NCBI GenBank assembly: GCA_947175425.1
Contig: CAMWMR010000003.1
Span: 1-64,000 of the forward strand
Source of the DNA: an uncultured Porphyromonadaceae bacterium
GTDB lineage: Bacteria > Bacteroidota > Bacteroidia > Bacteroidales > Muribaculaceae
Length of the DNA stretch: 64,000 nucleotides
Direction of reading: 5' to 3'
Part shown: piece by piece, positions 17,798 through 26,532 of the stretch
Layout: every line of letters starts with the position of its first letter
Position numbering within the stretch: position 1 is the stretch's first letter
The notes under the pieces: model-generated
The model's database searches: none
The model's input: the letters and a program-made list of their open reading frames with translations, nothing else
Told to the model about the DNA's origin: nothing
Translations under genes and position numbers: made by a program

Positions 17798-19057
17798 TCA
17801 CCATCCGCCCGAAGCTCCGCCACCACCGGTTGAGCCTCCGCCGAAACCGCCTCCGCCGAAGCCACCGCCCCCAAAACCGCCTCGGCCACCACCGCCGCCG
17901 GTAGGAATTACAACTATTTTGGGTATTGAATACGGCACTCTGTTTATATGGCCGCAGTTGAGACATGCGTATTCCTTTACACCTTCGCCGGCATAAAGAG
18001 TACTTGGCTGACGCAGCACACGGTCGCGGTCGAGACGCGAAGTGTACGAACCGCATTTTTCGCAACGGTGATAGCTTGAATGCGGATTGATGTAAGGCTC
18101 TATATCTGTTTCTCCGCACGAAGGACAAAGCCAAACGTCATAGTCCACCGAGCCTAACTGCTCCTCAAGATCTTGTCCGCGATTAAGATAATCGTTATCA
18201 TGAACCTCATCCACTTTGGTCATCTTGGCTTTACAATGAGGACAAATGCGCGGTTTCTCGCGTAGACGCCGCATATATATAATGAGAGGCAAGGACGCCA
18301 GCAACGGAATGCCGAGACCGAAGAATGTCAATGCCAGATAAACCGGCTTGATATTATTGAGCTGAACATACTTGGCATGTCCGGAAAGGTGTCGGTTACG
18401 ATATACTTCCATTATAAACACGCCAAGCATAATCAAGGCAAGACAAAGCGCCACTGCGAAATATCCGTGAAAAAATTCCGAAAGGTCATCGGAATCGGAA
18501 TTATTCCGGGCAAAATCGGCATCGGCTTCTTTGGAGCGAATTTCGGCGAGGGCGTTTTCGTCGGTAAGCACCTCTGCAATTTTAGAAGATGCGGCAAGCA
18601 TGCCGCCATCGAAATCATTCTTTTTAAAAGCGGGTGCCATATATTCCCGTATAATGGTTCCGCACACAATATCGGGAAGAACCCCCTCCAAACCGTATCC
18701 GGTGCGGATAACCACGCGGTGGAGATTTTTTACCACAAGTATAAGCAGACCGTTGTCCAAATCGCTTTTGCCAAGTCCCCATTTCTCGAACAGTTCCGTA
18801 GCAAACGTATCATAGTCTCCTCCTTCAATATCGTCCACCAGTACTACAACCGGCTCGGCAGTAGTTGTACGTCGGATATTTTTCATTATTGCATCGGCTT
18901 GCGCAAGGGCGCCCGGAGACAGTATGCCGTCGGGGTCGCTCACAAAACGGGTGCTGTCCGAAAGATGTACATTCGGCACACTTTCAACGGTATATGTAGC
19001 CGCCACCATGAGCAACGGCAGTAACAAAAGAGCTATAATACTTGCTATTCTCTTCAT
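17798..19057 (-). CDS. TPM-domain membrane protein with zinc ribbons and Gly-rich tail
   Basis: A 419-residue protein: signal peptide (to about residue 20), TPM domain at about 37-160 (DPDGILSPGALAQADAIMKN, then RTGYGLEGVLPD), two transmembrane helices near 205-225 and 240-265, a region with four CxxC pairs (CPHC, CPSC, CEKC, CLNC) fitting two zinc ribbons, and a C-terminal glycine-rich tail ending GASGGW. Family members (YgcG, and Psb32 in plants) are membrane-bound with the TPM domain in the periplasm or lumen, and some are phosphatase-like. The zinc ribbons would face the cytosol. Last gene of the glycine-lipid/purB/dgt operon. Confidence 0.8.
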   Translation of the reverse strand: MKRIASIIALLLLPLLMVAATYTVESVPNVHLSDSTRFVSDPDGILSPGALAQADAIMKNIRRTTTAEPVVVLVDDIEGGDYDTFATELFEKWGLGKSDLDNGLLILVVKNLHRVVIRTGYGLEGVLPDIVCGTIIREYMAPAFKKNDFDGGMLAASSKIAEVLTDENALAEIRSKEADADFARNNSDSDDLSEFFHGYFAVALCLALIMLGVFIMEVYRNRHLSGHAKYVQLNNIKPVYLALTFFGLGIPLLASLPLIIYMRRLREKPRICPHCKAKMTKVDEVHDNDYLNRGQDLEEQLGSVDYDVWLCPSCGETDIEPYINPHSSYHRCEKCGSYTSRLDRDRVLRQPSTLYAGEGVKEYACLNCGHINRVPYSIPKIVVIPTGGGGGRGGFGGGGFGGGGFGGGSTGGGGASGGW

Positions 19058-19082
19058 CAGAAAAGGGTTTAATATATAACAC

Positions 19083-20429
19083 CTAAACAGCCGGCAAGGA
19101 TGTTCCGTTCAGTTTGCGGTACAGGTCAAGTGCATAAACGTCGGTCATAGCCGAAACATGGTCGAGCACAGCCTGCAACTTGCCGAACAATGTGGGTGCT
19201 TTCACATCGTACTGCTCGGGGAACTTTGCCAGCAGCAATCCCGAGTAATATAAATCCGGAGCAAGGACGGCCTCCGTGAGCCGTTCCATGAGGAACGTAA
19301 TAATGCGGTTACCGGCAAGTTCAATGTCAACGACATGCGAGGAGCGGTAAATCTTTGCCATAGATATTTCGGAACATCTGCGGTAACCGTTCTTTTCAAG
19401 TTCATTGATATGGGAAAGGAGCGTCCCTTGGAAATGTCCCGAGAGAATAGCTTCTTCGTTGGCAATGAATGTTTCGGCACAACGCTCAACCAGCACACCC
19501 ACAACACACGACCTGAGATAGGCTATTTTTTCGTTAGGGTCGGATACCGACGCCATGACCTTCTCCATGTGCGCACGCCTCTCCGTGTTGAAGAATCCCA
19601 GAAATGCATCAATAATCTCTTTGGTAGAAAGGATTTTGAGCTTATGAGCATCCTCAATGTCCATAACCTCGTAGCATATGTCATCGGCAGCTTCCACTAT
19701 ATATACCAACGGATGCCGCGCGTAGCGCAACGGTTCTCCCGCGGCCGACAGGCGCAGCATTCCCAACTCGGTTGCCACGCGCTCGAAATCTTCCTTTTCG
19801 GTGCAGAAGAATCCGAATTTGGGTTTCTCGGAAAGTACCGACTCATAAGGATACTTCACAATAGAAGCCAATGTGGAGTATGTCATTGCAAATCCGCCGG
19901 CACGACGCCCGTTGAAGCGGTGTGTGAGTACGCGGAAAGCATTGGCATTGCCATCGAAGCGGGTGAGGTCGCACCACTCCCGCTCCGACAACAATGGTTT
20001 GAGTTTCTGTCCGGCACCTTCGCTGAAGAATGTGGCCAGCGCTTTTTCTCCAGAGTGTCCGAAAGGCGGATTCCCGAGGTCGTGTGCCAGACATGCAGCG
20101 GCAACTATATCGCCGAGATGATCGAAATGTTCTACAGGGGCTCCGGCAGCACCGTAACGGGATTTAAGCGCCACGGCAATATTATCGGCCATGGATTTGC
20201 CCACACACGCCACTTCCATTGAATGCGTGAGACGGTTGTGGACAAAAATACTTCCGGGCAGAGGGAACACCTGCGTTTTGTTCTGCAGGCGACGGAATGG
20301 TGAAGAAAACACCAGCCTGTCGTAATCGCGCCGGAAATCGGTTCGCGTTCCGCTCTTTTTAGGATCGTGGTAATCTTCCAGCCCGAAACGCTTGTCGTTC
20401 ACAAGCAGCTCCCACTTCATCGTATCCAT
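19083..20429 (-). CDS. dgt: Deoxyguanosinetriphosphate triphosphohydrolase (HD superfamily dNTPase)
   Basis: A 448-residue protein; the start could be the Met at residue 4. HD-domain ligands are clear: H69 in NRLTHSMEVA, the HD pair H116-D117 in CLAHDLGNPPFGH, and a distal aspartate in YIVEAADDICYEVMD. The early RTDFRRDYDRLVFSSPFRRL segment is typical of Dgt and SAMHD1-like enzymes. It cleaves dNTPs to deoxynucleosides and triphosphate, controlling the dNTP pool and in some bacteria restricting phage DNA synthesis. It follows purB by 12 bases. Confidence 0.95.
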   Translation of the reverse strand: MDTMKWELLVNDKRFGLEDYHDPKKSGTRTDFRRDYDRLVFSSPFRRLQNKTQVFPLPGSIFVHNRLTHSMEVACVGKSMADNIAVALKSRYGAAGAPVEHFDHLGDIVAAACLAHDLGNPPFGHSGEKALATFFSEGAGQKLKPLLSEREWCDLTRFDGNANAFRVLTHRFNGRRAGGFAMTYSTLASIVKYPYESVLSEKPKFGFFCTEKEDFERVATELGMLRLSAAGEPLRYARHPLVYIVEAADDICYEVMDIEDAHKLKILSTKEIIDAFLGFFNTERRAHMEKVMASVSDPNEKIAYLRSCVVGVLVERCAETFIANEEAILSGHFQGTLLSHINELEKNGYRRCSEISMAKIYRSSHVVDIELAGNRIITFLMERLTEAVLAPDLYYSGLLLAKFPEQYDVKAPTLFGKLQAVLDHVSAMTDVYALDLYRKLNGTSLPAV

Positions 20430-20441
20430 GGCCCGGATTTT

Positions 20442-21809
20442 TCAGTTTGCGTAACCGGTGTAGGACGACGGACTGAGAGCGTTTAGCTCGGCGCGGACTT
20501 CCTCCGATATGCCATCAAGATTTGCTATAAAGTTCTTTATAGCAGCCTCATCGATGTGTGTATTTGTTCTCGTGAGAGCCTTTAGTGTCTCGTAGGGATT
20601 CGGGTATGCTTCACGACGCAGAATTGTCTGAATACCCTCGGCAACCACAGCCCAGTTGTCCTCAAGGTCGGCAGCAATGGCTGCATTGTCAACAATCAGC
20701 TTGTCGAGACCCTTGAGAGTCGATTCTACGGCAATGAGGGTGTGAGCCAGAGGAACCCCGAGATTACGCAATACGGTGGAGTCGGTAAGGTCGCGTTGCA
20801 GGCGCGAAACCGGAAGTTTGCGCGAAAGATGTTCGAACATCGCATTGGCAACACCTATGTTACCTTCGGAATTTTCAAAGTCGATGGGATTCACCTTGTG
20901 GGGCATTGCCGAAGAGCCAACTTCGCCGGCCTTGATTTTCTGGCGGAAGTAGCCCATGGAAATATAGCTCCATATATCCCTGTCAAGATCCATGATTATG
21001 GTGTTTATACGTTTGTAATTATCCATAATCGCGGCAAGGTTGTCGTAGTTGGAAATCTGAGTTGTGAACTCTTCCCTCACAAGCCCGATACGCTTAAGGA
21101 ATTTATTGCCGAAAGCCGGCCACTCAATATTAGGATAGGCAACTTTGTGTGCGTTGAAATTGCCTGTTGCGCCACCGAACTTTCCGGAAACATGAGTGCC
21201 GGCGAGCTGCGAAATCTGCTCTTTAAGACGGTAAGTGAACACCCGCAGCTCCTTTGCCAATGCAGTGGGCGAAGCCGGTTGTCCATGAGTGCGGGCAAGC
21301 ATGGGAACTGATTCGTTGGAAGCCGCCAGTTCCTCCAGTCGTTCGTGCAAGCGCTCGAGAGCCGGGGTCATAACTTGTTCCGTGGCCGCCTTCAGCATGA
21401 GAGGAAATGCGGTATTGTTGATATCTTGCGAAGTAAGACCGAAATGAATGAATTCCTTGTACTGCGAGAGTCCCAATTCATCGAAGCAAGCCTTGATATA
21501 GTACTCCACAGCCTTTACATCGTGGTTTGTCGTGCGCTCGATCAGCTTGATTTTTCCGGCTTCGCTTACGGAGAAATTACCTCCTTCATCGGGAGTAAGG
21601 TAAATTTTGCGCAACTGTCCGGCAAGTTCAGGCGTGCATTCGGGCAAACCGGCAAGCTTGGCGCCGCACAACTCTATAAAATACTCTATTTCTACCAAAA
21701 GTCGGTAACGAATAGTTGCATACTCGGAGAAATAATTCGCGAGCGGCTCGGCTTTTGAACGATAGCGTCCGTCGACAGGAGAAATTGCAGTAAGGGCAGT
21801 GAGTTCCAT
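20442..21809 (-). CDS. purB: Adenylosuccinate lyase
   Basis: A 455-residue member of the fumarase/aspartase superfamily, acting twice in purine synthesis (SAICAR to AICAR, and adenylosuccinate to AMP). The superfamily signature GSSAMPHKVNPIDFEN lies around residues 297-312 and contains the mobile-loop serine. THGQPASPTALAKE near 170 contains the general acid histidine, and SPVDGRYRSK is the usual N-terminal motif. It is embedded between the glycine-lipid acyltransferase genes and dgt with gaps of 2 and 12 bases, so these genes almost certainly share a transcript. Confidence 0.97.
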   Translation of the reverse strand: MELTALTAISPVDGRYRSKAEPLANYFSEYATIRYRLLVEIEYFIELCGAKLAGLPECTPELAGQLRKIYLTPDEGGNFSVSEAGKIKLIERTTNHDVKAVEYYIKACFDELGLSQYKEFIHFGLTSQDINNTAFPLMLKAATEQVMTPALERLHERLEELAASNESVPMLARTHGQPASPTALAKELRVFTYRLKEQISQLAGTHVSGKFGGATGNFNAHKVAYPNIEWPAFGNKFLKRIGLVREEFTTQISNYDNLAAIMDNYKRINTIIMDLDRDIWSYISMGYFRQKIKAGEVGSSAMPHKVNPIDFENSEGNIGVANAMFEHLSRKLPVSRLQRDLTDSTVLRNLGVPLAHTLIAVESTLKGLDKLIVDNAAIAADLEDNWAVVAEGIQTILRREAYPNPYETLKALTRTNTHIDEAAIKNFIANLDGISEEVRAELNALSPSSYTGYAN

Positions 21810-21811
21810 AA

Positions 21812-22741
21812 TCAGGGATGATAAGTGTCTATATGTCGTTGTTTTTTCTCTTCGAGAATTTCAGATATTGCAATAAAAATACCGCTTTCCTCCACATCGC
21901 CGAATTCATCGTTTACAGCGGTTCCGAACATTCGCATAGTCGGCGACAGTCCCATATATGCGTGTACCAAAGGCGGAATATTCTGTCCGTGGGCGCGGAC
22001 TCCGGCATTGAGGATTTTAAAATCGCTCTTGAAATCGCCTCCGTTGAACATGGCTTCCAGTTCTTCGGCCGGGGTATCGGTTACAAGCGGTTTGTAAGGG
22101 CGCACAAATTCATCGGGATCCGGGAAATATTTGTGGAGGAAATAGAGAATCATGTCGCGGCACAGCTTGGTATATTCCGGATACATGGTAACCTTTCCGA
22201 ACAGGTAACGTATCTCGGGGTGCACCAGAGTCAGCGCGCCCAGACCGTCCCACAGGTTATCGAGTACATAAATGGCTTTTGCGCCTGCACGCGACGACTG
22301 ATATTCGGGGCGCACAAACGAGCGTCCCAGCTCCAGTGTATAGGGCAGATAATTCTCAAGGAATTCGGGAGAGAACCGGAACATGTGGCTTGTGGCAATG
22401 CGAGGGCGACCTTGCTCATCGAAACGGATGTCCTTGCCACAAATAAAACGGTATCCTCCCAAAATGAGTTTGCTCTCGGGATCCCACACCACCAGCTGAC
22501 TGCATGGAGGCTCCATTGTGTCGAAACTGTCGATATCACATTCAAGACCTGTCCCTCCGCCGGCCATGCGGAACGCAATTTCACGCAAACGACCCACTTC
22601 GCGCATTACATTAGGCGAATCATGTGCTGTAATCACGTATATTTCATTACCGCCCTTGTTTGTTTTTCGCAAAAAACGCTCGGGGGTAAGCTCGGCTTCA
22701 ATGAGAGACGTTTCTACAGGTTCAATTATCGGCTGGTTCAT
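21812..22741 (-). CDS. glsB: Glycine N-acyltransferase for commendamide/glycine lipid synthesis
   Basis: A 309-residue protein of the OlsB-like acyl-ACP-dependent N-acyltransferase group with a GNAT-type core: RLREIAFRMAGGGTG near residue 55, ILGGYRFI near 92, then LELGRSFVRPEYQ, the conserved beta-bulge of this family. In Bacteroides, GlsB transfers a 3-hydroxy fatty acid from ACP to glycine, giving commendamide, and GlsA adds a second acyl chain. The very next gene upstream is the GlsA-type enzyme, which supports this assignment over an ornithine-lipid or autoinducer synthase. Recognition is by family and neighbourhood. Confidence 0.85.
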   Translation of the reverse strand: MNQPIIEPVETSLIEAELTPERFLRKTNKGGNEIYVITAHDSPNVMREVGRLREIAFRMAGGGTGLECDIDSFDTMEPPCSQLVVWDPESKLILGGYRFICGKDIRFDEQGRPRIATSHMFRFSPEFLENYLPYTLELGRSFVRPEYQSSRAGAKAIYVLDNLWDGLGALTLVHPEIRYLFGKVTMYPEYTKLCRDMILYFLHKYFPDPDEFVRPYKPLVTDTPAEELEAMFNGGDFKSDFKILNAGVRAHGQNIPPLVHAYMGLSPTMRMFGTAVNDEFGDVEESGIFIAISEILEEKKQRHIDTYHP

Positions 22742-22749
22742 TGTATGGT

Positions 22750-23583
22750 TTATTGATTCTTTGAAAGTTCATATACGGCTGCACGAATTTCGGCAGCTTG
22801 TTCTACAGCTTTAGCACCTCCTTTGAGAGTGCTGTGGCTTATGGTATTGCCGCATGTAAGTACAAAACGGCTTCCGCGGGAGCGGAATATCTCGCGAGGC
22901 AAAAGCAACATCTCAAAATTGAATTTCAGCCCCAGACGCTTGCGTCGGCGTGCAAAGGAATAAAAGCTTCGGCTGTTATGTCCCGAAAAATGAACGGGAA
23001 CAACATCGCGATTATATTCGATAGCCTTGTTTACAAACATTTTATTCCACTGCAGGTCGGCAATACGGCCGTCATCACCAAGCCGCGATACAAGCCCCGC
23101 AGGGTATATCACTACGGGCCAATCACCGGCAAGAGCCTCGTCAAGACTTCCCGAAGTTGCCCGGCTTTGCGCTCCGTGCTTGTTTATGGGTATAAAACAT
23201 TCCTTAAGCGGCTCTACAGCCATGAGCAAGTCGTTGACAACAAAGTGCACAGGGGTTCCGTAATGCCGGCTCAGCCATGCTATCATGGCAATTCCGTCCA
23301 AGCCGCCGAGAGGATGATTGCAAACTATGATGCATCGAGGGGATTCAGGCATGCGCTCGGGATGAATAATATCGAGCTGCACATCAAGGTCGTGCAACAC
23401 GCCTTCGCAAAATTCGGCGCCGCGTTTTGGGAAATTATGCGCAAGCAACCCATTCAGTTCCTTGGCGCAAATGAGTTTTTCAAGCCTGCGCACCAGAAAC
23501 TTGGGCACATAACGGCTACGTCTCCCGAGACGTGAACTCAGGATACTTGCCAAATCTATCTGTATAGGCTTGTCGGGTGACAT
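22750..23583 (-). CDS. glsA: O-acyltransferase completing glycine lipid (PlsC/OlsA-like)
   Basis: A 277-residue protein from the ATG at 23581-23583. This start is chosen because a TAATTTTG promoter box lies just upstream, inside the longer open frame. The lysophospholipid acyltransferase fold is shown by CNHPLGGLDG (H90, D96), FIPINKHGAQS as the substrate-binding block, and VVIYPAGLVSR as the third block. With GlsB it would form glycine lipid by esterifying the hydroxyl of commendamide. It is 8 bases upstream of glsB and is first in a five-gene operon. The symbol clashes with glutaminase glsA, which is unrelated. Confidence 0.85.
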   Translation of the reverse strand: MSPDKPIQIDLASILSSRLGRRSRYVPKFLVRRLEKLICAKELNGLLAHNFPKRGAEFCEGVLHDLDVQLDIIHPERMPESPRCIIVCNHPLGGLDGIAMIAWLSRHYGTPVHFVVNDLLMAVEPLKECFIPINKHGAQSRATSGSLDEALAGDWPVVIYPAGLVSRLGDDGRIADLQWNKMFVNKAIEYNRDVVPVHFSGHNSRSFYSFARRRKRLGLKFNFEMLLLPREIFRSRGSRFVLTCGNTISHSTLKGGAKAVEQAAEIRAAVYELSKNQ

Positions 23584-23597
23584 TTCTGTTTGCAATG

Positions 23598-23605
23598 CAA
23601 AATTA
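23598..23605 (-). promoter_or_regulatory. Promoter -7 element (TAATTTTG) of the glycine-lipid/purB/dgt operon
   Basis: TAATTTTG on the minus strand fits TAnnTTTG and ends 14 bases before the start codon, giving a leader of under 12 bases. A matching -33 box is weak. It is back-to-back with a plus-strand box at 23650-23657. Confidence 0.55.
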
Positions 23606-23649
23606 TTAATTTTTGGTGTATAATTAGCGTGTTTCGTCCCCTTTTTTTG

Positions 23650-23657
23650 TAATTTTG
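23650..23657 (+). promoter_or_regulatory. Promoter -7 element (TAATTTTG) of the glycan cluster
   Basis: TAATTTTG ends only 5 bases before the ATG at 23663, so transcription would start at or next to the first codon. The -33 element is weak (TTTC at 23632-23635). Confidence 0.5.
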
Positions 23658-23662
23658 CGGAA

Positions 23663-25075
23663 ATGAAAGCACAAAACGCCCCCCTCATAATCTTTACTAC
23701 CCTTGTCTTCATATGGAACGGGGCGCTTTTGTCGTATTTCCCTTGTGGTTCCGTTGCGGTTCCATGGCTGCTTCTTGCACTGGCGGCAGGGATTGCTTTT
23801 CTGTGCTATAAGAGTGTGGGTTACTGCTCCCGAACCGGCTTGTATATACTCACAGCGGCATGGATGATGTTGGCCACGGGATATATTCTCAATCTCAATT
23901 ACTTTACAGTTCATGACGGTGGCACACTCTTTGCCCCCGTGTTACATAATTTCGACGCCTCCACCTCCTGGATTCGCATGCTTGAGGTTTTGAACGGCAC
24001 AGCCCCGGGAGATCTGCGCATGCTTGGCTACGGACAGCTTTTGGCATTGCTAACCTTGGGGATGCCGCCGAGATTGGATGTGTTGCTGGCCTTTAACGTT
24101 CTTGCAACTATGGTAACCGTAATTCTCACCGGAGCTATGACGGCTTACCTGCAGACGGGAACGGACGAAGAAAAAAAACGCTCTTCGGCATGGGCAATGC
24201 TGCTTATGGTGTGCGTGTGCTATTTCATGGCTTCGGGATGTATTCTTATAAAAGACGCTGTTATGTGCCTTGCTATGGCAGGGGTACTGTTTTCTCTGGC
24301 AAGACTTAAGACATTCAATAAATCATACGGCAGCTACATAATACTTATCGCGGCCACCTTGCTCGCCGCCTTGGTACGCCCGCTGCTGTTGCCGTTCATT
24401 GTGCTGGCTGTTATAATGATGACAGCGGTATCGCAACGGAATCGAATAATACCGGCAATAATTTTGGTGCTCGCATGCGCTGCATTGTTTGCATATACCC
24501 GCTCGACAGGCACTGCAGCCGAGGTAATCAACATCCACGGCACTACATCCATGGAACTTGAAACCGGTGCCGCTCAACGCCTTGAGGCTTACCGAACAGT
24601 ATCGCCCGAATATAACAGTCTGTCGTTTGGCTCCAAACTCATTCGCCTTCCTTTTTCGTTGTGCGTACAGTTCCTCACTCCCCTGCCCTGGGCGTTCGGC
24701 CGCGATGTGGTTTTCGGACCCACGCAAGCCTATGCGCACATTGCCTACCCTTGGTATGCTGTCGGCGGCCTGGCCTTGTTTTTCCTCTTCTTCATGCTGA
24801 GGAAAGCCCCCCGCGGCATTGCCGTAGTTTTCACCTTCGGTGTTATAGCCACGGTTATAACCGCCTTTTTTACCGGAGGTACAATCTCACGATATTGCCT
24901 GGTGTGGCTTTCGGCTCTTGTTCCCGGAGCGGCTTTGGTTATTGTATCGGGGCGGTGGCGAACAAAACAATTCGCCTGCTGGGCGGTAATATTCGCAATT
25001 CTTGTCGCGGCAGCTTTGTGCGTAACTTTTCATTTCCTTAATATTTATTCGCCCGGAGGCTGGGAAGCGGTATGA
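23663..25075 (+). CDS. Polytopic membrane protein, oligosaccharide polymerase-like
   Basis: A 470-residue protein with about eleven to twelve hydrophobic segments. A loop near residues 95-125 (VLHNFDASTSWIRMLEVLNG) and the segment GCILIKDAVMCLAMAG near 195, followed by a helix ending in LAALVRPLLLPF, recall repeat-unit polymerases (Wzy/EpsG-like), where a charged residue starts a membrane helix. A long extracytoplasmic loop at about 285-330 would hold the substrate. It is followed by a GT2 gene with a 4-base overlap, which supports a glycan role. No family can be named with certainty; a GT-C glycosyltransferase is the main alternative. Confidence 0.6.
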   Translation: MKAQNAPLIIFTTLVFIWNGALLSYFPCGSVAVPWLLLALAAGIAFLCYKSVGYCSRTGLYILTAAWMMLATGYILNLNYFTVHDGGTLFAPVLHNFDASTSWIRMLEVLNGTAPGDLRMLGYGQLLALLTLGMPPRLDVLLAFNVLATMVTVILTGAMTAYLQTGTDEEKKRSSAWAMLLMVCVCYFMASGCILIKDAVMCLAMAGVLFSLARLKTFNKSYGSYIILIAATLLAALVRPLLLPFIVLAVIMMTAVSQRNRIIPAIILVLACAALFAYTRSTGTAAEVINIHGTTSMELETGAAQRLEAYRTVSPEYNSLSFGSKLIRLPFSLCVQFLTPLPWAFGRDVVFGPTQAYAHIAYPWYAVGGLALFFLFFMLRKAPRGIAVVFTFGVIATVITAFFTGGTISRYCLVWLSALVPGAALVIVSGRWRTKQFACWAVIFAILVAAALCVTFHFLNIYSPGGWEAV

Positions 25076-25830
25076 AAAAGTTATCCATTATAACAGTCAC
25101 CCATAACGATGGCCCATTGCTCGAACGTGCATTGCGCGCAATATATGCTCAACAGATTCCCGCCGGCTGGGAATTGGAACATATAATAGTTGCCGGAAAT
25201 GACGAGGCCGATAACCGCACGACTTTGAACATGGCTAAAGAGCATGGCTCCATTGTACTGCGAAAAGAAGCTGCCGGATGCTATAACGCTATTAACTACG
25301 GCATACAACATGCTACCGGCCAAATCATAGGCCTGGTACACGGAAGCGACTACCCCGCATCCGTCAATGTGTTTGCAAGAATAATCGAGGCATTCGAGAC
25401 ACACACTCCCGATTTTGTTTTCGGCGATGTGGTTTTTGTGCGATACGGACATGAGGACTCACCCGTCCGAAGATATTCCTCGCAAGGTTTTAATATAAAA
25501 GATATCCAACGCGGTTTTGCGCCTCCGCATCCGTCTCTGTTCATTACACGCGAAGCCATGCTAAAGGTCGGGTTGTACAAAGAGAATTACCGCAATGCCG
25601 CCGATTTTGAGTACTTTGTACGGCTTTTTGCGGGGAGTCATAATCTTCGCTGGAAAGCATTGCGGCTTGTCACGACATGCATGGAGTCGCACGGCAGTTC
25701 ATCGACTCTGCGGAGCCGACTTTTCACAAACTCTATGGAAAAGAGGCGTGCTCTTCTCGAAAACGGTTATCAAATTTCATATCTGCGCATAATGCTGCGC
25801 TATTTTTATCATTTTCGCAATCGCAAATAA
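25072..25830 (+). CDS. Family 2 glycosyltransferase
   Basis: A 252-residue protein with the GT-A N-terminus (LSIITVTHNDGPLLERALRAIYAQ), a core KEAAGCYNAINYGIQHATGQ and the metal-binding DxD equivalent in VHGSDYPAS near residue 90, then FVFGDVVFVRYG. This is the standard arrangement of GT2 enzymes that add a sugar from a nucleotide donor to a lipid-linked acceptor. Its first codons overlap the preceding gene by 4 bases and its stop directly abuts the next ATG, so the cluster is translationally coupled. Sugar and linkage cannot be read from sequence. Confidence 0.9.
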   Translation: MKKLSIITVTHNDGPLLERALRAIYAQQIPAGWELEHIIVAGNDEADNRTTLNMAKEHGSIVLRKEAAGCYNAINYGIQHATGQIIGLVHGSDYPASVNVFARIIEAFETHTPDFVFGDVVFVRYGHEDSPVRRYSSQGFNIKDIQRGFAPPHPSLFITREAMLKVGLYKENYRNAADFEYFVRLFAGSHNLRWKALRLVTTCMESHGSSSTLRSRLFTNSMEKRRALLENGYQISYLRIMLRYFYHFRNRK

Positions 25831-26532
25831 ATGACACCACTCCCCCTGCATATCCCCGAACACACCTTTATTCTTCCCTATATTTATAAGGAACTCGGAA
25901 CACGCATGGATGAAATAAGGAATGATATTGAAATCATGGTATCTTCCGCAAACATTTATACGACTCCGCACGAAAATTCCGATGAAAATGCGGCGGTCGA
26001 TACCGCCGGGAAATGGGTAGCCTTGGAAAACGATTTCATTGCCAAGAACGAAGCCAACAACAAAACAGCTATAATAATACGCTGTGGCGAAATTATAGGT
26101 ACAGGGATGACAGGCTTTCCGGCCCGTTTGGCAAAAATGATTTGGCGCGGTACATTTTTTCATTTTCCCGACAACGAAACACGCATAAGCGTAATACACG
26201 CTTCGGATGTTGCCCGAGCAGTATGCAAGATACTTCTGTCCGGTTTGCCGGCAGGTATTCCACACACTCTGAATCTGACCGACGCCGCCGACCCTACGAT
26301 TCGGGAACTCGCCGAAGCGCTTGCATTCCGAATGAACGAGAAAAGAATCTCAACCCTCAGTACGCGCCCCCAACAATGGATAGGCAAGATTCTATACGGC
26401 AAGAAGCTCATGAAAGAACTGTCGCTTACCCGTACCGCCGACAGCTCATTGCTAAGGACAGCTATAGGCATTACTCCCGTTCCGGTATGCAGCTATTTGC
26501 GGGAACACGTTTACGATGAATCAAGTCTATGA
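25831..26532 (+). CDS. N-terminally truncated, degenerate SDR/epimerase-like protein
   Basis: A 233-residue protein that matches the second half of extended short-chain dehydrogenases (NAD-dependent epimerase/dehydratase group): VSSANIYTTPHENSDENA near residue 37, TAIIIRCGEIIGTG near 80, then ISVIHASDVARAVCKIL near 125 and a C-terminal NLTDAADPTIRELAEAL. The Rossmann GxxGxxG motif is absent because the protein starts too late, and the catalytic YxxxK appears as DTAGK with no tyrosine. The reading frame is nonetheless intact and coupled to both neighbours, which argues that it is made. It could be a non-catalytic remnant with a binding role. Confidence 0.65.
   Translation: MTPLPLHIPEHTFILPYIYKELGTRMDEIRNDIEIMVSSANIYTTPHENSDENAAVDTAGKWVALENDFIAKNEANNKTAIIIRCGEIIGTGMTGFPARLAKMIWRGTFFHFPDNETRISVIHASDVARAVCKILLSGLPAGIPHTLNLTDAADPTIRELAEALAFRMNEKRISTLSTRPQQWIGKILYGKKLMKELSLTRTADSSLLRTAIGITPVPVCSYLREHVYDESSL

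Noticed and set aside
17805-17905. Short repeated GC-rich units (GGNGGNTTNGG-like)
   Set aside because: They encode the Gly-rich tail of the TPM protein and are coding low-complexity sequence, not a DNA repeat array.
21812-22741. Autoinducer (acyl-homoserine lactone) synthase
   Set aside because: The GNAT-like core recalls such enzymes, but the adjacent PlsC-type acyltransferase and the LELGRSFVRPEYQ block fit the glycine/ornithine lipid N-acyltransferase group better.
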